A stretch of DNA of 64,000 nt from Biomphalaria glabrata (GCF_947242115.1 NC_074713.1:29064697-29128696), one strand, 5' to 3'; counted from the first letter of the stretch, positions 25,201 through 36,900 are shown. Program-made: numbers and translations. Notes: generated by a model not told the origin, from the sequence alone.

Positions 25201-25449
25201 AATTTCTCCGTCTGAGCTAGCACTATGAGCGCCAGCCAGACTTATCAATCTTGAGCAACGCCCATAATATTTACACAGAGGCAAAAGGATACATTTTAAA
25301 ATCAAATTGAGTAGTTAGTGTTTGTTCAAGTATGTCAATGTTTGCAATCAATTTTTACTGAGAAATTTTGTGCTCAGTTTGATGCCCCTCATCAACTTGA
25401 TGCCCCGTGCGGCCCGCACCACCCGCACATGGCTATAGCTACGCCACTG
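22249..25449 (+). mobile_element. hAT DNA transposon (3.2 kb), degenerate
   Basis: Terminal inverted repeats read CAGTGGCGTAGCTAT at both ends, a typical hAT end. The flanking 8-bp duplication is GCTTAGAC (22241-22248) against GCTCAGAC (25450-25457), one mismatch, within the LINE endonuclease/linker sequence. If the insert and one duplication copy are removed, the LINE reads on as DIS(S/L)DHFLASGKCKLR. The interior carries a broken transposase at 22800-24380. The mismatch in the duplication and the decayed ORF suggest an older insertion than the LTR element. Confidence 0.9.
22800..24380 (+). pseudogene. hAT transposase remnant, ZBED5/SCAND3-like
   Basis: Translated pieces in changing frames resemble the ZBED5/SCAND3/GTF2IRD2-like group of hAT transposases: SYILSNLLLAIANHLVN, VADRIKDMSV-like text, QLKNKIVDFELFSLALYE(S)TDVTG near 23110-23180, NGFDAKLLSKIR near 23360, and a C-terminal stretch with LRLWINQISRENLVHFSTCQ at about 23835-23895. 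Many stops and frameshifts interrupt it. The longest open piece is 23764-24075. Confidence 0.75.
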
Positions 25450-25590
25450 GCTCAGACCACTTCCTTGCCAGTGGCAAATGTAAGCTCCGACATAATCGCC
25501 AACCAAAACGAGCCACACGACCCCGCCCATTTAATGTAGACAAGCTTAAAGACGGCAATATATCATCCTACTCGAAATCAAAGCTCCAAT
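25450..25590 (+). mobile_element. Inverted LINE 5' part, continuation after the hAT insertion
   Basis: Reads SDHFLASGKCKLRHNRQPKR and RPRPFNVDKLKDGNI, the linker that follows the endonuclease in this LINE type. In an uninterrupted element this would be followed closely by LKNRFEALAD, which is where the minus-strand part starts at 21420, so the breakpoint falls in the linker. The outer end of the inverted piece is not sharp and lies near 25570-25600. Confidence 0.75.
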
Positions 25591-25659
25591 AAACAAGTTT
25601 TCATTGGAATTTGCACCAATAGTCAGTTACTTTGTTTACAATTTAAAGATATTTCACAG

Positions 25660-26410
25660 AGGATATTTTTTCAAAGATCATATAGACCAGTGATGCTCAA
25701 ACTACGGCCCGCGCCGCGACGTGGTTCAGACTTCCCTGCTTGAGAAATTTCTTCAATGCAGACAATAGATTTCTACGCCTTGTTGTCCTCATGAACCTTG
25801 CACATTTCTGAAATTCTGGGTATGATCACAATGTTTACAAGAACTTAATTTAGTGGAAAACTTTCAGTTACAAGACGCCTGAAACCATTGTTACATATTG
25901 ACTTATGGGTGTAAGTAGATCTACAGCATACATGGGATTGTGATAAAACTATTTAAAATGTTTTAGTCTCTATTTCTTTTTTTATATCTTTCGTTAATGT
26001 GGCCCGCGACACGAGTGTCGGAAATTAAAATGTCCCCCAGGCCGTATAAGGTTGGGCACCACTGGTATAGACTGTTCGTCTGGCCAAAAGTTTGTACACC
26101 TTATTTCTCTACAACTAATCTCTGAATCAAGCTGAAATTTTGCACAATTATTTCTTTTACCTTATTTTTTTTTTTTGGTATCTCAAACAAGGGAAAGAAA
26201 TTGTACTTGGCTGAAGTGGTATAGGCTGAATTAGTCCCCTTTATAGATTGTCATCTGAGGCTTAGTGAACACAAACATGAACTATAGAATCTTTCATGTT
26301 CATAGACTCTTCACTAGTACAGTGGTTACTGCATTGGCTTGAGAAGCCTGAGAAGGTTTTAGCCCATAAGTTCTTTCTTCCACCCCTTTCCAACTGGTCC
26401 AGACAAGTAA
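25660..26410 (+). repeat. Dispersed repeat family copy 1 (split by a MITE)
   Basis: Shares blocks in the same order with 46040-46440 and 49440-49910: ACAAAGCTTATAT-like, GTCTGTCTGG-like, AAGCTGAAATTTTGCACAAT, CAAGGGAAAGAAATTGTA, GAATTAGTCCCCTTT, a tRNA-like AGTGGTTA block, and CCAACTGGTCCAGACAAGT at the end. It is interrupted by the hAT MITE at 25688-26064. Probably a SINE-like retroposon; family not named. Confidence 0.65.
25688..26064. mobile_element. hAT-type MITE, 377 bp
   Basis: Ends are CAGTGATGCTCAAAC and, inverted, CAGTGGTGCCCAAC. The flanking duplication is ATATAGAC (25680-25687) and GTATAGAC (26065-26072), 7 of 8 matching. There is no ORF. It sits inside a copy of a dispersed repeat, whose text continues on both sides. 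Confidence 0.85.
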
Positions 26411-27370
26411 TTAATACTCTTAATATAAGCTTTTTTTTTTTTTTAAAGTATTTTTTTGGACTTCGCTTGTTTTAACAACGAAATTCATTAAAAAGTTAAT
26501 TCAAAGCACTATAAGTAGAAAGACAGAGATTGATGATAGATGAACAAGAAATATTCTCCTGACATATATTAAAAGTTTACTATTGTTAATTGAATAATTC
26601 AATTTAATGCCAAAATTATAAGTTAAACTTTAGCTGATCTTCCATGATTGAAATAAACAATAATATATTTACATGATGTTATAGCTGTAAAGGTTTAAGC
26701 AAAGAGTAATGAGTTCAATGACATTCTTTTGGCCTTACAAAGATGGTACGAGTGTAATGAGTACATGTTTAGATATTTTAAACAGCAGTCTCTTCATTTT
26801 GTTTTAGCATGGGAAATTTACTTCATTAGCTTTCTATTTCAATTTGTCTTAGTTTCAGTTTGGTTTTATTTTAAGAACCCATTTTCAATTATTTACATGA
26901 AAAAAATAAATTGTTGTCTTAAAGATTCTGATTGTCTATCTGCTGCTTCTCTCAGCATAAAAGAATGATTTTAATGTATCACAACTATCTTCACCTAATA
27001 GTTCAGTAATGACCTTAATGTAATCTCATTGGATTCACTTATTCTAACAATGCACAGAGATTTATTTTACAAAGATAAACAAAAATATGTTCTCTTCAAT
27101 TACACAAAAAGAGTTGCTGAGTTAGTTCTTTTATGTTTAAAATAACAGAATATTCTACCAAATGATGTGGTTATTGTAATTAGGATTAATTTGGCACAGG
27201 GTGCCCTTTAATCCTTTAAGGATTCTAAAAATATGAGATTTTGTTTTTGTTAAAAAAAAAAAAAAGATGTTATTTCAAAATTTCAGCTACTTTTTGTATT
27301 ATCAAAGCACTTTAATTTATTTCATGAATTAAAAATTATAATTTATAATTATGTACCTGATACCGGTACA
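26411..27370. other. AT-rich intergenic DNA
   Basis: About 960 bp downstream of SNRNP48 with no credible ORF, RNA gene or named repeat. Confidence 0.5.
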
Positions 27371-27373
27371 AAC

Positions 27374-27379
27374 TTTATT
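27374..27379 (-). terminator. Poly(A) signal of SNRNP48
   Basis: AATAAA on the minus strand about 105 bases past the SNRNP48 stop codon, implying a short 3' UTR. A further minus-strand AATAAA near 27315 is an alternative. Confidence 0.55.
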
Positions 27380-27482
27380 TGTAGAAAAGAAAAATACATT
27401 CACAAAAAATCACAAAAGTTGTTTTTATGTACTAATCAGAATTAAATGCAATAAGAAACAACAATATTTTGTAAGCTAGGAT

Positions 27483-30400
27483 TCAGTCTTTGCTTTTATG
27501 CTTTTTACTTCTACTATGCTTTTTATGCTTATGTTTTTTATGTTTTGATTTGTGTCTATAGCTAGTGTCACTATCAGAGGAACTAGCTTTGGGTTCTTTA
27601 TCCAAGACATTGGCCAAGATCTCACTAGAAGGCAAGATGGGTGTATCAATGTCTAATGCTTCTGTTTTGATTTCTTGAAATAAATTCAAGCCTACTTCTG
27701 TTAAAGCATTGGGCGTGGCATCTATGTTGTTTGTATCACCATGCAAAGATGAGCTTTGAGGGGGATCTCTATCATTGTTTTTTTCATCCTCATTCGTAAT
27801 TACATGTCTCTTATCTCCAGTGAATCTTTCTCTTGACCTGTCTCTATGTCTTGACTTTTCCTTTGATCTTCTCCTCTCTCTTGACCTGTCTCTACCTTTG
27901 GATCTGTCCCATGACCTATCTCTTTCTTTTGATCTTTTTCTTTCTCTAGATCTATCCCTTCCTCTAACATAATAATTTCTGGATCTTCTTTTTTCAATTG
28001 ACCTTTCTCTTGACCTATTTCTCTCTACGTCTCTTGCCCTCCAGGAATCATTAGATCCTCGCTTAGGACTCTCTCTTCTTCTTTCTTTATCTGGATATGC
28101 AACTTTGTTAGCATTGTATTCAGATTGTTCATCCTCTTCCTTTCCACCTGTAGAGTTAACATCTTTGTGTCTCTCCTCTGGTGCCAAAATTTCCATCTGA
28201 TTGTATATAACTTCTCGAATGATCTAATTCAGAGGAGAAATAACAATAAGGAAAAATTAAAGGTTTGTTATCAGCTCAAAGGCAGACATAAAAATTAAAC
28301 ATAAAAATAAGTCTCAAAGGTTAGGCTGTACACATAACATTTATATAAGAAAGCCAGAAGATATCCACATTCATTATTTATAAGATTCATTCATACAACT
28401 ACTAAAATATTTCAAGTCTACATAATAATAAGAGATACAATGCCCTAAAAAGCCCATTGGCCTGGAAGTGTAGAGTTTAACAGTTAAAAGTGACCTATGA
28501 GTTAAAAAAGTTGAAAAGGTGTCATGTGGACAGAACCATGACTAATAATTATTGTATCCCCCCTAATAATGTTTTTGGGTGGACCCAAGGATGCACTTAA
28601 ATCCTGAATTAACATCCTAGTTTATGTAAAATGAGCTTATAACCATCCAAAAATAATTAAAAACTGTACAGTAGGCTCTAATTCATCAAGTTTAAATGAG
28701 TCAAGAACTAAAGGTTAGTAGTGAAAAAAAAAACTAAACTTGAGGGAAATAATGAAATAAAAATACTAAGAGCATATTTTTTAAAGTTGTTCATAAATTT
28801 TTTATTGGATTAAATTGTACCTCAGTATAAGACTTTTTAGTAATATGCACATTCTTAGCTCTGTAACTCTGACGTCTTCTCTTCAAGTCCCTGAGAGCTG
28901 CTAGCTGTTCAAGTTTAGAAGAATACTGCTTGTTATTCTGCTCATCCAGTAAACCTGAAATTTAAGAAAGTTGTCACCAACAGGCACTATGATGACTTAT
29001 AACACAATATGTTTTTTGACAGTTTTATTCACAGATCGTAAGGGTGAGACCTGCTTATCTCTCATATGACTCATCAACTTATCCCCTTAACTATCTTCTC
29101 TATATTTTTCAGAATCATGATGTATAGCTAAAATAGACACTATTACATTTTATCAGCTAAATACCTTTTTTAACAAGGCTACCCCAATCAGTGGTCAGCA
29201 AGTCATCATTGCGGTCAACTGGAATAACTTTGCCAGCTTCATGAGAACCTCGTACTACATATTGATAAAGAGCCAATCTATCTTCCTGAGTCAGCACAAT
29301 ATTTTCATCTATGTGACTGATAGGCATCTTGCGATGACCAGTGTACACTTGAAAAATAAACACAAAAGTTGTTTTTTTAATTCATAAAACTACTTGACAT
29401 TTGATATTGGTTCTGTAGAACATTATTTTATCATCTATGTTAACATATCATATTTAAAAATGTATTCATTTTATAGAAAGTTAAAAAAAAAAATGAATAC
29501 TAACCTAGGAATGTACACTTACCTTGGCCAGTAGCAATGCTATGGTCCCAAATAATTTTGTTCAATAAATTTTCATCTGAAAAATAATTGTGATATGAGT
29601 TACATTTCTTTAGACATTAGTTCAATGAAAGTGACTCAGCATTCATTATATTTATTCAAGCATCCTCATCAAGTATATACTTTGCTTCACAGTTGGCTAT
29701 ATTTAAAGCTAGCTCTACTTTACTATAGAATTTCATGCCTCAAATGGAATCTTTTGATGGCTCAATCTCTGAATACTTTATTAAAAATATATATGACTTC
29801 ACAGCTTATTAAGCAGAATTGTTAATGCATATATAGAATTACCAAACACTTACCTATTACAATTTTAAGTATTGAGTTTGCATTGGAATAAAATGAGTCT
29901 AGATCCTGAAGAAGTGATGGCTGAAAAATTTACATAGAAAATATAACTTTGGTCCAGAAATAATAAAATCAAGTTGTGTTATATTATGTATCACAGGAAA
30001 AGAAATTTCTTGTTTAGATTTTGTCAAATATCCTTATTCTGAGAAGTTCAATTTTCATGGTATAAACTGAAACCTTGATGTCATACTTTCTACATTTTTT
30101 AATCAATATATTTATATTACTATGACAGTGTTAGGGGAAGGTTCCCCCCTCCTATATTCAACTTTTTTTTTTAAATTTTAGTATTTTAAATTTAACATAT
30201 TCTTTTCTGCACAAGAAGCACTTGACATAATAAGACAGATATAGGGATGTAAGAAAGAAAAAAAAAATTCTGACCCAAATGATGGACTAGAATATGTATA
30301 AAAAAAAAACAACTACTTTATTAATAAAAAAAAATCATGCTTGGTTTTTGAGTTCTTTAGCATATTTTACTACCCCTCAATTTAGAAGAAATAGTTTCCA

Positions 30401-32559
30401 CTTGTGCTGCCTGAGACGCATAATGGGCATCTCTTGGAGGGACCATGTCTCCAATCAGGAAGTTTTGAGATTGGCCAATATGAACAGCATGTATGCTCTC
30501 CTGACACAAAGAAGATTACGCTGGCTCGGACATGTCACCAGCATGCCAGATGGTAGAATCCTGAAAGATATCTTATATGCTGAGCTTGTGGAAGGAGTCA
30601 GACCCAAGGGCCGCCCAAGACTAACATATAGAGATGTCTGCAAGTGAGACGTGAGAGCCACAGGCATCAGCGAAAGTATGTGGGAAAACATAGCCAAAGA
30701 CCGGAGCGCATGGAGACAGACTGTGCGTGCTGGGACAACCCTTGCTGAGAACAAAAGAATTGAAGCAGCCTTAATCAAGAGGGAAAAAAAGAAAGCTGCC
30801 CTGTCCGCTAGCCCTGAATCAGAGGCATACACATGTATGAATTGTGGCAAAGTCTGCCGTTCTAGAATTGGCTTGATTAGTCACACCAGATTCTGCCCCG
30901 TCTCAAGATTAAACCAAAACCAGTGACTCATTTGGGCGCATCCATTGCCTTTCGAGACAAAAGGAGCCATATATATATATAATTTAGAAGAAATTGAAAT
31001 GATGTCTTTTTTTTTCTATAGCATTTGTGTAGCCAATATCATGATAATATTTTTCTGCAAATAACAATACAGACATGAGTCTTTTATGGGTTAGACCTAG
31101 TTTCTCTACTTGGTCACAAAAAAAAACTGACTAAATAATGGTGGCAATGTGATGGCACCAGAAGTTTATACCTTCATATAATCAAGTAGTATTAACACTC
31201 CAAAAGGTTTGCCCACCCACTTTAGAGGTGCACAAAATATGGTAGTAAAAAATTAACCAAATAAAACAATAGCAAACAATTAAGCCATAGAAAAGAATTA
31301 AGACTACAAGATATAAACTCTACAAACCAATTCATCTTTCTGATGTCCTGCTGTCAATAGCTTACATTTTTCAATATGTTTCTTCAAGGCTTTCTCAGGC
31401 ATTATATGATTATTATCATAAGGACAAACTTGCTTCTTCTCAGTCTATAAAACAAATTTTTAGCAATGAAAAAAAAAAGAATACTATTATAATATTACAC
31501 ATTTTTTTTAGATAACAAAAAGAAGTACCTTTTATTAAGATATTGTAATTATAGCTAAATAATTTAAGCCTTACTTAGCTATTACATAGATTAACAATAA
31601 TAATAATAATAATTATATTTAAAAAGTGCTGTTAACAAACATAATGTAGGCTCAAGGCGCAATAATAACATAACGGATAAAAACACAAGTGTTTCCTCAT
31701 CTTCTTTTTTGAAGTAATGTCTGTATTATATAAGATAAGATAAGAAGACAAACTAGCCTAAAAATTTTTTGAACAAATAGGTCTTAATGTTCTTCTTCAA
31801 TGTAGTGAAGCATGCTATTTGTCTGAAATAAATGGGGAGAGAGTTCAAACCTTGAATCCATGCACTGAAAAAGCCTGCAAACTGAAAGTGTTAAGGGAGA
31901 AACATGGCCTGATAAGGAGTATTTAGTCCATGGATTGCAAAGCTCCCTCCCTCCCTCATATATAAATTGCTGTAACTTAGCCAAATAACCTCAACAAAAG
32001 GATTATAAAATAGAACATTTAATCATTAATAAGAAACTAGACCTAGAGCCAAACTAATCACACCACAAGCGTCCTTCTTTTCATCTCTCCTCTAATTTTT
32101 GGCCATCTTTAACTTCCTCTATCCTTTCGTGTCTGTCCTGTGTCTCATGGTGCACAGTCTCGCACCTAATGAAAGTGCGCAATGTAGAGTCATAACAAAC
32201 AATATATATATCTATATCTATATATATATATGAGGGGGGTGGGGGGAGAGAGAATAAAAAAAACTCTTCAGTGGGCAAGCAAATTTTTAAATAAGCAGTA
32301 AGACCTCTTCTAATAATATTTAGGATTTCTTAAAAAGTATTTGTAATAGACCTTGAGAATCTAGAACATTGTCATAAAGGACTTCATACTTTAGAATAAA
32401 GTAGATTTCTAAACAAACCTTAAGAAGCTCTTCTGATGACAGACCTAGTTTCTCAAGAACATCATTCACTTTCTTTCTTTCTGCCTCAAGAAAAGATAGA
32501 GCTGACTCCACATATTGTCTCCTTTCATTGAGAAGTTCACTAGAAATCTTTTCTTCCAT
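27483..32559 (-). CDS. SNRNP48: U11/U12 snRNP 48 kDa protein (minor spliceosome)
   Basis: Subunit of the U11/U12 di-snRNP; in known orthologues its CHHC zinc finger contacts the 5' splice site of U12-type introns in the nucleus. Exons in gene order: 32559-32419, 31444-31328, 29920-29854, 29576-29523, 29347-29165, 28954-28821, 28223-27483. All junctions are GT-AG, phases agree, total 1437 nt (478 aa plus stop). Residues 1-47 are helical and charged; the CHHC finger is C54-x5-H60-x9-H70-x3-C74 in exon 2; LTQEDRLALY (about 145-154) matches the human LTQADRLALY block; RRRQSYRAKNVHITKKSYTE and IIREVI in exons 6-7 match human YRAKNVHITKKSYTEVIRDVI. Residues about 296-366 are an RS/RD-rich tract and the end is a Lys/His-rich tail. 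It is longer than the human protein (339 aa), mostly in the RS tail. An AG acceptor at 32565-32564, four bases before the ATG, suggests a 5' UTR intron. None of the six introns has a U12-type donor. Confidence 0.93.
30380..30990 (+). mobile_element. LINE 3' end, antisense in a SNRNP48 intron
   Basis: Plus-strand frames encode a LINE C-terminus: LRRIMGISWRDHVSNQEVL, RRLRWLGHVTSMPDGRI, GVRPKGRPRLTYRDVCK, and, in a following frame, a terminal C2H2 finger CMNCGKVCRSRIGLISHTRFC, ending about 30924. A short (TA)n tail follows near 30970-30982. It is 5'-truncated and has an in-frame stop and shift near 30648. It lies in the intron between SNRNP48 exons 2 and 3, opposite to transcription. Confidence 0.85.
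31590..32000 (-). mobile_element. LINE 3' end with (ATT)n tail, CR1/L2/Rex1-like
   Basis: On the minus strand a C-terminal LINE motif reads LNSLPIYFRQIACFTTLKKNIKTYLF, followed by an untranslated end with GCGCCTTGAGCC and an ATT repeat tail (plus-strand AAT repeat at about 31598-31615). It is 5'-truncated and lies in the first SNRNP48 coding intron in the same orientation as the gene. Clade assignment rests on the 'WNSLP...LKTYLF' style ending and the triplet tail. Confidence 0.65.
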
Positions 32560-32562
32560 TAT

Positions 32563-33720
32563 TCTAAACGAAAATAAAGTTGTTAGCTATAAAACAAACA
32601 TTATTTAAATGATAATTAACATATTAACAAAAAAAAGCTTCATTTTTGTTACCCAAATAAGAATTGCTTTTGACAGGATTGCAACCTTTGTACCACTATT
32701 AGCAAAAAAAAAAAACGCAACCTTTCCATCAAACCTTTATATTTTATTTTCAGTATTTCCCCAAAATGCAGCAGTCTAATTAGAAAGCATTGAAAAAACT
32801 TATAGTATGTTGGGTTGATTGTTAAAATTAAAACATTTATTAAAATTTAAAAAAAAAGAAAAAGAAGGGGTGTTCCACCAATAATAAACAATATAAAGAC
32901 TGGGAATAAATCAACAGGCAGAGCCACGCATACTGCAAGTATATATATGTAACCTGCAAAGTTCCAAATACAGGCATTGATTCTTCATTTTCTACTACAG
33001 AATGACTACTTCTGCATCAGGCAAAGTAAAAATTGTCTTATTTAGAAAGATATTTATAAATTAAATATAAATTAGTGAAAATGTCTTTATACCATATGCT
33101 TATGACAATTTCAATTCTCAAATAACTCTTGAAATTAACTAATCTTATTTTAAAATAGTAATATCAATTGCCAATTCTATATGTATAATTAGTTGTTTTT
33201 TTTTGTAAGTATTGTCAATTCCAGTGGCTTTTGATTGAAATTAACCAAATATTTTGGTCCAATCAAATTGCTTGCGCAGCCCTGTTTTTTTCCTTCGCGT
33301 CATTCACGATGTCACTTGTTAGTCACATGACTGGGCCCAGCCAATCCTCTTGTCCCTACCGGCTATACAAGTGGGTCAAATGAATCCTTCCTTTATTGTG
33401 TTTATAAATTTATTTAGCCACAGAAAGAAACAATTTAATTTATTTAATTATATGTTTGATTTTAGGGCATTATTTTTTACTAGGACATGGTCATAACCCC
33501 AATAAGTCAGATTGTGTACCTTAGAATTTCTAGATTATTCTAGATCTAGACATCGCCAGGAAAAAGGGGGGGGGGGGGTTGTCATGAATGTTATAAACAT
33601 ATTTTTTCTCTTTAAATAATATTACAGAATAATGTTAATTTTACAGTTAAATAACATTAACAAAAATCACAGGAATATTAATTTTAGTGTATTACATATC
33701 TTAAAATGTTAAATGCTAAA
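32563..33720 (-). promoter_or_regulatory. 5' flank of SNRNP48, promoter not pinpointed
   Basis: No coding sequence. The segment 33255-33370 is less AT-rich than its surroundings and holds CCAAT boxes (about 33258 and 33350) and a GTCACATGAC palindrome near 33322; it could be the promoter or a noncoding first exon for the minus-strand gene, since an acceptor at 32564 implies upstream exon sequence. A G-run is at about 33568-33579. Promoter role is inference. Confidence 0.3.
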
Positions 33721-33721
33721 A

Positions 33722-33990
33722 ATACATAGCTCTAGACCGCATCAGATGGAGAGAGACAGTGACCAAGAAAGCTATGGATAGCGAAAGAACATGGGCCTCA
33801 GCTCTGGAAGAAAAACGGACAATGCGAAAAATGGCCAGTTCCTCTACCACCGAAGCAAAAGCCACATTAACCTGCGATATTTGTGGACGGGAGTGTCTCT
33901 CCAAAATAGGGCTCCACAGCCACAAGAGGAAGTGTGCGAGATGAACCATAGTCGTTCTATGACTGAAGGAGGCCAATGATGAATGAATGA
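33722..33990 (+). mobile_element. LINE 3' end with C2H2 finger
   Basis: Encodes RIRWRETVTKKAMDSERTWA, then the terminal finger CDICGRECLSKIGLHSHKRKC and a stop at about 33942, ending in a TGAATGA repeat tail near 33978-33990. It has the same type of C-terminus as the LINE fragment at 30380-30990. Strongly 5'-truncated. Confidence 0.8.
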
Positions 33991-36900
33991 TAGATGATAT
34001 CTAGATCTAGGCCTAGATTCTACTAAATTCTAGATCTGTCTAGTCTCTAGATCTAAAAAAATCTAAGTGAAGTAAGTCACAGTAACTCAGTAAGTGACAA
34101 TCAATTTTATCAATCATTGAAGGTTGAATTCAATGTGATTGTCACAATCATTATCATCTCATTGTGATGATTGTGACATTCACATATTCAAGATATTGAA
34201 TTAATTGAACATTCACAATCACAATTGGCACAAAAAAATCATAACTTTCTAACTGTTTAACCTACATTCATAATTTATACACCATTGGAAAGTTCTTTCA
34301 AAGTATTTTAATGATGTACTAACGAAAAATTGTTTTTTCAAAGATATTTTTTTTATTTCATATCCCTGATAGATATATATAGTAGCTTCTTATATTAGGC
34401 ACAGCTCATCAAAATCTCCTTTAAGAAACACGTCGCTTTTTTTGTTTATAATTAATTTGTTTTTATGTTTGGAGCTAAAAACGATGTTTCGGGACAGTGC
34501 ATGTCCAATTTTAGATAAGTTCCTGTATTTTTGTTCCGCTTTTCCAAAGCAGATGGCAGTTTTTTAGATTCTCGGTAACCAAGTATGTAAAGCTATTGTT
34601 TAAACCTTCCCCGGCAATTCATACCCATATAAGGGATGAAGGCTATATTATGAGCCTGTTTGATCGTAGGCTGATGGATCTATGAAAATAAGCTTTCAAA
34701 CATCTTTAGAAAGACATTCCAATCACATTCATACTGTTAGCTGTTAAATAAAATTTAAAAAGGAGGTGTTTCAATGAATAATAATGAATTAAACACATTC
34801 TCCTATAGTGCACAAGGCAAAATCGTAATAAGAAATATTATTGGGATTAATAAATCTATGATTTTTTTCAATAAATAAATGTGACCTAGATCGAGAAATC
34901 TAGAATATATAATTTATGAATGAAAGAAAAAGTGCGGGCTGCTAATTTGAAGCCAGAGACCATGCCCACTGCAGGTGATCACGCCAGGCGAGCGCTGGTG
35001 GTGAGGAGAGGTATACACTAAGCGTGTAGTGTCACAACCTATCATACAGGCAGTGGAGGGAAGGGGGAGAGAGTCATGAAAAGAATTATAAGCATCTATG
35101 GGAGGGAGGGGATGTTAAGGTGTAACAAAACGAACATCCAAATTATGAAAAGAAGAGGGTCCTTGGATGGGAATTAAAAGAAAGAGACAGAGAATACATG
35201 TAGCCTAGTTGAAAATATCATGTTTATTAAATTATAATAATTAATTTATAGATCTATGATTTATAGAGATTTATTTGTCTGTTTCTACACATAGATTATA
35301 TAGGTAGGCATATATAGAGAGACAATATACTATAAATACATATTGCAGAAGTGAATCTACTTCTTTTAATACAATCTAAATAATTTTTAATTAACACAGA
35401 TATAATTTATTAGCAATAACATAGTGGTGTTTCTTAACGGTGCTCGATGTGTGCTGAAGGAGAAAGCACAAAAACTGCGTTTATTATAGGAGCATGAAGT
35501 GACCTGTTTATTTTAAAATAAAATCTTGACTATGAGTGGTAATTCAAAGAAACACAGCTATTTTTATAGTCCTTTAGTTGCAGAATAAGAATCTGCTTTC
35601 AGTTTTTTTTGTAAGTTAAACCGTCACCAAATAAAAAAATAAAATAAAAATTTGACCTAGTTCCCGAATACGGTGTGCCTAATATAAGAATCTAATATAT
35701 ATATATATATATATATATCTAAAATCTAATACTGATAAATACAAGACAAAATAACCAAAAGTTGGCAAAAGTGGGATCGTAAAATAGAGAGCTTACTCTT
35801 ACTAATCTAGATCTAAACTAGATCTACCTTACTAGAATCTAGATCTAGATCACTATATCTAGATCTAGACTAGATCTAAGTTAGACTCAAGATTATCTAG
35901 TTTCACTGTTTTGTTTACAATACATTCAACAAAAATAGAAATACCTGTACCGGTAGTTCAAGCTTCCGGTGACAAATAAAAAGTTTAGTCGTAATTCCGT
36001 TCCGTTAAATTTGGTAAACAAGACTATCTTGATCTAGAATCTAGACGTCTAGATCTAGATCTAGATCTATAGATAAGATTAAGATATACAATCTAGATCT
36101 ACTAAAAACATATCGACTGTCTTATGACTTTAGTTGGAGCCGCCACTTGAGGTGACTACTAAGACTTAATCTATGTAGATCTATAGATTAAACGATTTAG
36201 GGTAGATCTAAATCATAAGAAAGTAAGAAAGATCTAAATCTAGGCAATCTAGGATTAAATTAAGATATCGAGTTAGACTAGTAGACAGTTTAACTATATT
36301 ATACTATATAGTTGGAAAATAGACTGTAACTGTTATCTCTACTGACACTGCGACACTGTTCGTAACTTACTTGTTTACTAGACTAGATCTAGATCTAGTT
36401 TAAATTGTTACTGTTAGAGTTAGTCAGTTAGTTGAGTTAGATTGTTAGATATATTATCTACTCACTACTGTATAGTAGCCTACTAACTTAGACTTAGATT
36501 AGAAGTTCTAAGAGAAATCTTTATCTAGATCTGTCTTGTGTCTCATGACTATACTTTTACTTACGACTTAGTACTTAGTATACTAACTAGATCTATGTTC
36601 TATGTATGAGTATGAGAGTTGAGCATGAATCAGACTCAGTATGAGATCATGATCATCTGATTCTGATCTACTAAGTTAACTCAGCTCAGCCCTCTACTGA
36701 TCTAGTAACATTTAGAATCTAGTTACAATTTAGTATCATTTACATTAAATAAAAAAATAATCATACCAAGAAGCGGGAGAAAAAAAAAATTGAATAAAAT
36801 GTCATTTATTTATAAATTTTCATGCTAACAGATTGTTAATTTTATAACTATTAAACTAAAATTGTCAAATAACTCAGTGGCATCACTAAGGTCAGCTCAA

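Noticed and set aside
27775-27997. Open frames on the plus strand and in another minus frame over the RS-coding exon
   Set aside because: They arise from the simple repeat composition of the SNRNP48 RS tract and have no independent support.
29157-29363. SNRNP48 exon 5 starting at an upstream ATG (MFIFQVY...)
   Set aside because: That ATG lies in the intron; the TTTTTCAAG acceptor at 29348 sets the exon start.
32400-32418. Extension of SNRNP48 exon 1 through KVCLEIYFILK
   Set aside because: The frame simply reads into the intron; the GTTTGT donor at 32418 joins exon 2 in phase and restores the CHHC finger seen in orthologues.
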